From Deltaproteobacteria bacterium (GTDB lineage: Bacteria; Desulfobacterota; Binatia; UBA9968): a stretch of 11,203 nt of DNA. How positions within the stretch are numbered: the first letter of the stretch is position 1; each line of letters begins with the position of its first letter. The notes under the pieces were generated by a model. The model was not told where the DNA came from, ran no database searches, and worked only from the letters and a program-made list of their open reading frames with translations. The position numbers were made by a program, and so were the translations under genes. The DNA lies in assembly GCA_016183075.1 (NCBI GenBank), contig JACPFH010000567.1:1-11203 (forward strand). The letters are read 5' to 3'. This document shows, one piece after another, positions 6,567-11,203 of the stretch.

Positions 6567-7550
6567 ATGCACATCGATTTTCATGCCCATCTCTACCCTG
6601 AAGAATACTTAAAGAAGCTCGAAGCCTCCAAGGGGGATGTGAGGATAGAGAGAAACGAGAAAGGAGAAAGAATTATTTTGAGCATGGGGGCCAAGGCCGG
6701 GCCCGTGACCGAGGATTTTTTTGATATCGAGGTGCGCCTGGATCGAATCAAGAAAAACAGTATCGACATGCAGGTCTTATCCACCCCCCATCCCGGTGTC
6801 GACCGTTTTTCTCCCGACGAGAGCGCCGAGATGAGCCGGATCATCAATGACGGCCTTGCCAAGGTCGTAAAGAAATACCCCAAACATTTTCAGGCCCTCG
6901 CCATGCTTCCGCTGATCGATACCAGGCTGGCCTTGAAGGAGCTCGATCGAGCCGTTCTCGATCTCGGGCTCAAAGGGATGTGCATGCTTACCAATGTGGC
7001 GGGCAAGACCTCGGATTCCGACTTTCTTCTACCCGTCTACGAGCGCGCCCAGTCATTGGGGATCCCGATCTTCATCCATCCGACCACCCCTTTGGGAGCG
7101 CAGGTCATGCAAGAATGGCGGCTCGCGGTCATCCTGGGATTTGAGTTCGACATCATGCTGTCGGCCACCCGGCTCGCCTATTCCGGCATCCTGGAGAGAT
7201 TGCCGGAACTCCATTTCGTTATCTCTCACCTCGGAGCGGGACTCCCGTTCGTCATCGGGAGAATTGACCGCGGATACGACGACCCGACCTGCGGCATCAA
7301 AACGAAAAAGCCGCCGTCTGAGTATTTGAAGGAGCTGTACTGCGACACCGTCTCTTTCTACCAGCCGGCCCTGATGATGGCTTACCGCTTCTATGGCGCG
7401 CAGCGGATGGTTTTGGGCAGCGACTTTCCCCTGCTCATCGGCGATCTGCCCGGCGCCGTCCCCAGCATTGAGGCCATGGACATATCGACAGAAGACAAGG
7501 AGAAGATCCTGGGCGGGAACGTTCAGCGACTCCTGAAACTGAAAACGTGA
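6567..7550 (+). CDS. Amidohydrolase_2, ACMSD-type decarboxylase/hydrolase
   Basis: A 327-residue metal-dependent enzyme of the ACMSD (2-amino-3-carboxymuconate semialdehyde decarboxylase) group, which also includes resorcylate, dihydroxybenzoate and 5-carboxyvanillate decarboxylases. The metal set looks complete: H6-x-H8 in DFHAH, H171 in IFIHPTTP, H221 in ISHLGAGLPF and D286 in LGSDFPLL. It ends with ILGGNVQRLLKL, the usual helix. The ATG at 6567 has AGGGAG (6553-6558) 8 bp upstream. It lies 18 bp after the first amidohydrolase, whose metal site differs, so the two are diverged partners and not a fresh duplication. Decarboxylation or C-C/C-O hydrolysis of an aromatic or ring-fission intermediate is the likeliest role. 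Family solid, substrate inferred. Confidence 0.88.
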   Translation: MHIDFHAHLYPEEYLKKLEASKGDVRIERNEKGERIILSMGAKAGPVTEDFFDIEVRLDRIKKNSIDMQVLSTPHPGVDRFSPDESAEMSRIINDGLAKVVKKYPKHFQALAMLPLIDTRLALKELDRAVLDLGLKGMCMLTNVAGKTSDSDFLLPVYERAQSLGIPIFIHPTTPLGAQVMQEWRLAVILGFEFDIMLSATRLAYSGILERLPELHFVISHLGAGLPFVIGRIDRGYDDPTCGIKTKKPPSEYLKELYCDTVSFYQPALMMAYRFYGAQRMVLGSDFPLLIGDLPGAVPSIEAMDISTEDKEKILGGNVQRLLKLKT

Positions 7551-7578
7551 GTCAAGAAAACGCCCCCGAGGTCTTTGC

Positions 7579-8478
7579 ATGACGCTCAGAATCGGCACTT
7601 CTGAAGCCGGCGGAACTTTTCATTCCCAGGCCGTAGCGATCGCCGAGATTTTCAACCGGACGCGTCCGGACGCGGAGAAATGCGCCGTCCATACCACCCT
7701 GGTGAGCCTCGACGATGCCCATCGATTCGACAGAGGCGAAATGGAATTTGGCCTCATGGCTTCCAACTGGATCGGCCGCGCCCGGGATGGGGCGGCGCCC
7801 TTTACCCGGAACATCGAGCTGCGCATGGTGTCGCCCGCCAATGCCGGCCCGATGTTTTTCATAACCCTCGCTGACTCCCCGATAAAAACCGTCCGCGATT
7901 TTACGGGCAAGCGGATCGCTGTGGGCCCGCGTGGAAGCGGGATGGTACAGCACGCGGAGGTGATCTTTAAGTTCCTGGGTATTCCGTTTGAAAGCTTCAT
8001 CCCGGCTTACCTCGGCTTCGCCGAAGGAGCAGAGGCCCTGATCGCGGGCGATATCGATGCGCAGTTTCAACGCCCGATTCCCAATCAGGTCATGACCGAC
8101 CTGAGCGAGCGGGCCGACGTACGCGTGGTCCCCTACGCCGCGGGCCAGCTTGAGGCGATTCTGTCAGAGGTGTCGTTCTATCGAAAAGTTATGATTGAGA
8201 AGGGCGCCTTCCGCGGCGCCGTCGGGGACGCGGCGCAACTGGGTGTCGTCAATGTTGTCGTAACGCACGAGAAAGTTCAGGATAAAGCTGTTTATGAATT
8301 GGCGAAGACCATCGTCGAGAATCTCGACACGCTCCCAAAGCTAAACCCGCTCTTCAAAGGTCTGAAGGACCTTTTCGAGCCCCTGCGCACCAAGGGTTCG
8401 GCCGCTTTCGAATACGGCGGCGTCCCCCTCCATCCCGGCGCGCTCCGCGCCTACAGAGACAGCGGGTGGTTGGGATAA
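7579..8478 (+). CDS. TAXI-family TRAP solute-binding protein lacking a signal peptide
   Basis: A 299-residue protein of the TAXI (TRAP transporter associated extracytoplasmic immunogenic) family. It starts directly with the fold's first strand, MTLRIGTSEAGGTFHSQAVA, and has the family segment DFTGKRIAVGPRGSGMVQHA (107-126) and the DIDAQF element near 158-163. Typical members carry an N-terminal export signal of 20-30 residues; here none exists. The frame is closed by TGA at 7534-7536, and no ATG, GTG or TTG lies between that and ATG 7579, which has GAGGT at 7568-7572. As encoded, the protein would stay in the cytoplasm unless it is misannotated or exported another way. It follows the second amidohydrolase by 28 bp and overlaps the next gene by one base. 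No TRAP permease is present in the window. Confidence 0.85.
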   Translation: MTLRIGTSEAGGTFHSQAVAIAEIFNRTRPDAEKCAVHTTLVSLDDAHRFDRGEMEFGLMASNWIGRARDGAAPFTRNIELRMVSPANAGPMFFITLADSPIKTVRDFTGKRIAVGPRGSGMVQHAEVIFKFLGIPFESFIPAYLGFAEGAEALIAGDIDAQFQRPIPNQVMTDLSERADVRVVPYAAGQLEAILSEVSFYRKVMIEKGAFRGAVGDAAQLGVVNVVVTHEKVQDKAVYELAKTIVENLDTLPKLNPLFKGLKDLFEPLRTKGSAAFEYGGVPLHPGALRAYRDSGWLG

Positions 8479-9353
8479 TGATACTCCCCCTCTTCGCTCT
8501 TTTTGCCATCCTGATTTTCGGCCCTTTTTCGAGCGCGGCGCGGGAAGTCCCTGTCCTGAAAGGTCCCATCAACGACTTCGCCGGGATGATGCCGCAAGCC
8601 AGCGCCCATGATCTGGAAGAGCGCCTGAAACGCTTCAAAGCACAGACGGGCCACACCGTCGTAGTTCTTACGGTACCATCCCTTGAAGATGAGGACATGG
8701 AAAGCTTTGGCCGCAAAGCCTTTCCGAGCCTGCCGCTCGAGGAGACGGATTTACGGAAATCTGTGCTTCTTCTCGTCGCCGTCAAGGAGCGGAAAGTCGG
8801 CCTCCAAACGGGCTCCGAATTGCGACAACTCTTTCCCGAGCCTGCGTCGAGCCAAAAACTTCTGGCCCATGTGGGTCTCTATTTCGACGGCTTCAGGCGC
8901 GATTTGGGCATCCACGCGGGAGTCAATTATATCTTCAGGGTAATCAAGGGAGAGATCCATGTCGACGACATGACAGAGGTAGAAAAGCTTGAAGAAGCGT
9001 CGCTGAAAGGTGGCGAGGCCGGAGCGATCTTCGCTCTGTTTTTGGCCCCGTACTTCGCATTCATGGTCGGCGGGCTATGGGGAATTTACGCCATGACTCT
9101 TGGTCTTCCGCGCGAAATTCGCCTCTTCATGGGCGCTATTCTGGGCGGTGGCACGGCAAAAATCGTGACGCTCCTCATGGCCCTGATAAGCAGCTTCGGC
9201 GATGCCTTATGGTTTTTTATCCTGGCCGTCAGTATTCCTCTTGGTGTTTTCGGCAGCCTGACGGAGTTTTGGATGTCGGGGGAATGGAGCGGCATACCGA
9301 GGGTGAAGGATAGAAAAACGACGCGGAAGCCTTCCGAAAAGATGGGGATTTGA
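8478..9353 (+). CDS. Membrane-anchored TPM-domain protein
   Basis: A 291-residue protein with a signal peptide (MILPLFALFAILIFGPFSSA, about 1-21), a TPM domain (TLP18.3/Psb32/MOLO-1 type, about 31-156) and three probable membrane segments (about 181-209, 215-239 and 243-264), ending in a basic tail rich in Lys/Arg. Within the TPM domain the strand TGHTVVVLTVPSL and the core KSVLLLVAVKERKVGLQTG are typical. TPM domains sit outside the membrane; roles are poorly defined (repair, assembly, acid phosphatase activity in some plant members). The ATG at 8478 overlaps the TAXI stop as TAATG, which implies translational coupling. An earlier in-frame GTG at 8466 is less likely because it would add residues before the signal peptide. 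The function with its neighbours is unknown. Confidence 0.82.
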   Translation: MILPLFALFAILIFGPFSSAAREVPVLKGPINDFAGMMPQASAHDLEERLKRFKAQTGHTVVVLTVPSLEDEDMESFGRKAFPSLPLEETDLRKSVLLLVAVKERKVGLQTGSELRQLFPEPASSQKLLAHVGLYFDGFRRDLGIHAGVNYIFRVIKGEIHVDDMTEVEKLEEASLKGGEAGAIFALFLAPYFAFMVGGLWGIYAMTLGLPREIRLFMGAILGGGTAKIVTLLMALISSFGDALWFFILAVSIPLGVFGSLTEFWMSGEWSGIPRVKDRKTTRKPSEKMGI

Positions 9354-9371
9354 CAAACCGGGAAATGAGGA

Positions 9372-9407
9372 ATGATAAAAATGATCGAGCTTTATCACAA
9401 GGGATGA
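9372..9407 (+). other. Short leader ORF, possible GST start relic
   Basis: MIKMIELYHKG is encoded from 9372 (or MIELYHKG from 9381) and stops at 9405-9407, one base before the monooxygenase ATG. GAGG at 9366-9369 serves the second ATG. MIELYHKG is how many glutathione S-transferases begin, so this may be the stump of a lost gene or simply a coupling leader. Eight codons are too few to decide. Confidence 0.25.
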
Positions 9408-9408
9408 A

Positions 9409-10683
9409 ATGAAAATCGGCATTGTGGGCGGCGGCCCGGCGGGGCTCTATTTCGCGCTTTTGATGAAGAATCTGAGTCCGGCCCACGAAATCAAGCTGCT
9501 GGAGCAGAACCCGGCCGATGCCACATATGGGTGGGGGGTAGTTTTTTCCGACCGGGCCGTCTCTTTCTTGGAACAAATCGATCGCGACTCTTACCTCGAC
9601 ATCAAATCCAGCCTTGAGAGTTGGAACGAATTAGTGATCGTCCATAAAGGGCAGCCGGTGCCTATCGATGGGAGCGTCTTTTCAGGAATCAGCCGGATTC
9701 AGCTTTTACGCATTCTTCAGGAACACTGCCGTCGTCGTGGGATCGACCTCCGATTCGAAACGCGGGTCACGGATATGGATGTGTTCGCCGATTGCGACCT
9801 GATCGTCGGCGCCGATGGCGTAAACAGCTTCGTCCGCCAGAAATACAGCGATTTCTTTCAACCTTCGCTCGACGTGCGAACCAACAAATACATCTGGTAC
9901 GGGACCCGCCGGGTGTTTGATGCGCTGTCATTGTTCTTTCGTCAGAACCGGGACGAGATGTTCGTGGGCCATGCCTACCGATACAGCCCAACGATGAGCA
10001 CGTTCATCGTGGAGTGCGACGCGGCGACTTGGGAGAAGGCCGGGTTTGCTTCGATGTCGGACGCGGAAAGCCGGGCTTACTGCGAGAAGGTTTTCCACAA
10101 TGAGCTGGGCGGCCACCCCCTGTTATCGAATAAGTCGATGTGGATCCATTTCATCGTGGTCCGCAACCGGCATTGGTATCATGACAACGTCGTGCTGATC
10201 GGCGACGCCTTGCGAACGGTCCACTTTTCTATCGGCTCCGGGACAAGGACAGCCTTCGAAGATGCCATTGGCCTGTCGGCGGCGTTCGAAAGACATGGAG
10301 AGGATGTGAGGGCGGCCTTGCAGGCGTTTGAAAAGATTAGAAAGCCACCGGCCGATCAGCTCCTAAGAATCGCTCAAAAGAGCCTGGTCTGGTACGAAAA
10401 CGTAAGAAGCCTTATGCACCTCGATCCCATGGCGTTTGCGTACGCTTACATGATGCGGGGCGGGAAGGTAAGCCCGGAAAGTCTGAGGGAGAGGGCGCCG
10501 AAATTTTTCGCCGCCTATGAGGCGTATCTGGCCTGCAAGAAGGATCAACTTCCTATTCGCCGGGGAATCTCACTGCGCCGGGAGCCCTGCGCGGGCGCCA
10601 ACCGGGTCCTCGGGGAAAAGCGCGCGCTTCTACGCTGGAGGAATTTGCCGAGTGCATCCGCGGCAAAAAACAACCCGAAGTAG
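9409..10683 (+). CDS. FAD-dependent monooxygenase, salicylyl-CoA 5-hydroxylase / anthraniloyl-CoA monooxygenase family
   Basis: A 424-residue class A flavoprotein hydroxylase that should use FAD, NAD(P)H and O2 to hydroxylate an aromatic ring, here probably an aryl-CoA thioester. Visible are the FAD-binding GxGxxG (G7-G12, VGGGPAGLYFAL), acidic E32, GWGVVFSD (41-48), the GADG motif (134-137), the GD motif IGDALRTVHFSIGSGT (264-279) and the family tail VWYENVRSLMHLDP (327-340). GWGVVFSD, HFSIGSGT and ENV-x4-MHLDP are hallmarks of the SdgC/anthraniloyl-CoA monooxygenase group. The second, OYE-like domain of bifunctional members is absent. AAGGGATG lies just ahead of the ATG. The gene follows the TPM gene by 55 bp. 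The last 40 or so residues are Arg-rich, lack family character, and partly overlap a Gfo/Idh remnant in another frame, so the natural C-terminus may have been replaced. Confidence 0.87.
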   Translation: MKIGIVGGGPAGLYFALLMKNLSPAHEIKLLEQNPADATYGWGVVFSDRAVSFLEQIDRDSYLDIKSSLESWNELVIVHKGQPVPIDGSVFSGISRIQLLRILQEHCRRRGIDLRFETRVTDMDVFADCDLIVGADGVNSFVRQKYSDFFQPSLDVRTNKYIWYGTRRVFDALSLFFRQNRDEMFVGHAYRYSPTMSTFIVECDAATWEKAGFASMSDAESRAYCEKVFHNELGGHPLLSNKSMWIHFIVVRNRHWYHDNVVLIGDALRTVHFSIGSGTRTAFEDAIGLSAAFERHGEDVRAALQAFEKIRKPPADQLLRIAQKSLVWYENVRSLMHLDPMAFAYAYMMRGGKVSPESLRERAPKFFAAYEAYLACKKDQLPIRRGISLRREPCAGANRVLGEKRALLRWRNLPSASAAKNNPK

Positions 10684-10784
10684 GCGGGCGCGAGGCTACG
10701 GCTGCCCTGGCCGTCGTCTATGCTGCGATCCGCTCCGCCGAAACCGGTCGAACCGTCGCGGTCCGGGAGGTCATGGAGGGTTAG
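10632..10784 (+). pseudogene. 3' remnant of a Gfo/Idh/MocA-family oxidoreductase
   Basis: Reading from 10632 in a frame different from the monooxygenase gives 50 codons ending at TAG 10782-10784. The product contains TLEEFAECIRGKKQPEV, then GGREATAALAVVYAAIRSA and ETGRTVAVREVMEG. This is the characteristic C-terminal end of Gfo/Idh/MocA dehydrogenases (a helix with a gk-P-eV turn, a helix of AL-AVV-AA--Sa, then TGr-V-V). The frame upstream of 10632 reads Pro/Gly/Arg-rich and has no family features, and there is no start codon with a ribosome site. The rest of the gene is therefore missing. The first 49 bases lie inside the monooxygenase reading frame. Confidence 0.75.
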
Positions 10785-10837
10785 GAACTTCCCGCGTCTG
10801 TGATAATGGAGGCCTGCGTCGAGAGGAGGAACGAACG

Positions 10838-11203
10838 ATGGCAAAAAAGTTCTTGATTCTATCCTTGGCCTTAACCGGCACACTTTTTTCCGCATGGGTA
10901 ATCGAATCTGCTTTTGCCCAGGAGCCCTTTTACAAGGGCAAGACCATCCGCATCATCGTGGGTTTCGCCCCGGGCGGAGGATTTGACGCCTATGCTCGCT
11001 CGTTGAGCCGCCACATGGGCAAGCACATTGCGGGGAACCCCACGTTGATCGTAGAAAACATGACAGGCGCTGGAAGCCTGGTTGCCGCCAACCATCTTTA
11101 CAAGATAGCCAGGCCCGACGGACTTACCATCGGGACCTTCCATGGAAGCCAGGTCGTCGCGCAGCTCATCGGCGGTCAAGGGATCGAATTCGACGCACGC
11201 AAA
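10838..11203 (+). CDS. Tripartite tricarboxylate transporter (Bug) receptor, cut by the window end
   Basis: The first 122 codons of an exported TTT-family (TctC/Bug) solute receptor; the frame is still open at the last base. A signal peptide spans 1-27 (basic MAKK, hydrophobic core, cleavage after SAFA before Q28). The mature start FYKGKTIRIIVGFAPGGGFD has the ligand-loop PGG (45-47) with D50, followed by NMTGAGS (74-80) and ARPDG (91-95), all typical. ATG 10838 is preceded by AGGAGG (10824-10829) at ideal spacing, the strongest ribosome site in the window. Such receptors bind carboxylates, including aromatic acids such as terephthalate or nicotinate derivatives in some members. No TctA/TctB membrane genes are visible. 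Confidence 0.9.
   Translation, partial: MAKKFLILSLALTGTLFSAWVIESAFAQEPFYKGKTIRIIVGFAPGGGFDAYARSLSRHMGKHIAGNPTLIVENMTGAGSLVAANHLYKIARPDGLTIGTFHGSQVVAQLIGGQGIEFDARK

Overview
The window is a dense, all-plus-strand stretch of about 60% GC DNA. It looks like the chromosome of an uncultured, aerobic, soil-type bacterium. The mix of genes (solitary solute-binding proteins, metal-dependent amidohydrolases, aryl-acid activation, SDR oxidoreductases) is what I would expect in lineages such as Binatota, Rokubacteria or Tectomicrobia, or in some Proteobacteria. The lineage is inferred from gene style only; no rRNA or marker gene is present.

Layout: positions 1-293 hold GC-rich, palindrome-bearing DNA with no recognisable gene. 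A FabG-like SDR (294-1058) and an aryl-acid AMP ligase of the EntE/DhbE type (1168-2817) follow, separated by an array of seven 9-bp units that is itself a 64-bp imperfect palindrome. A good sigma70-type promoter (2859-2886) then drives an exported NMT1/THI5-type solute-binding protein (2925-3905). A leader with several possible hairpins precedes a secreted DUF3300 protein (4141-5478). After a second, related 9-bp array and another TTGACA promoter, a compact run of five genes begins: two Amidohydrolase_2 proteins (5706-6548, 6567-7550), a TAXI-family binding protein without a signal peptide (7579-8478), a membrane-anchored TPM-domain protein overlapping it by one base (8478-9353), and a single-component-type FAD monooxygenase of the salicylyl-CoA 5-hydroxylase / anthraniloyl-CoA monooxygenase family (9409-10683). 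The 3' end of that gene overlaps, in another frame, the last 50 codons of a lost Gfo/Idh/MocA oxidoreductase. The window ends inside a third type of binding protein, a tripartite tricarboxylate transporter (Bug) receptor (10838 to the end).

How the genes may work together: the ligase carries a pocket signature resembling salicylate-activating enzymes, and the monooxygenase belongs to the family that hydroxylates salicylyl-CoA or anthraniloyl-CoA. Together with an SDR and two amidohydrolases (one of the ACMSD decarboxylase/hydrolase type), the region reads as part of a CoA-dependent aromatic-acid catabolic locus. Three unrelated families of uptake receptors are present without any transporter membrane subunits. 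This is inference from family membership. No CoA-transfer partner or ring-cleavage dioxygenase is visible in the window.
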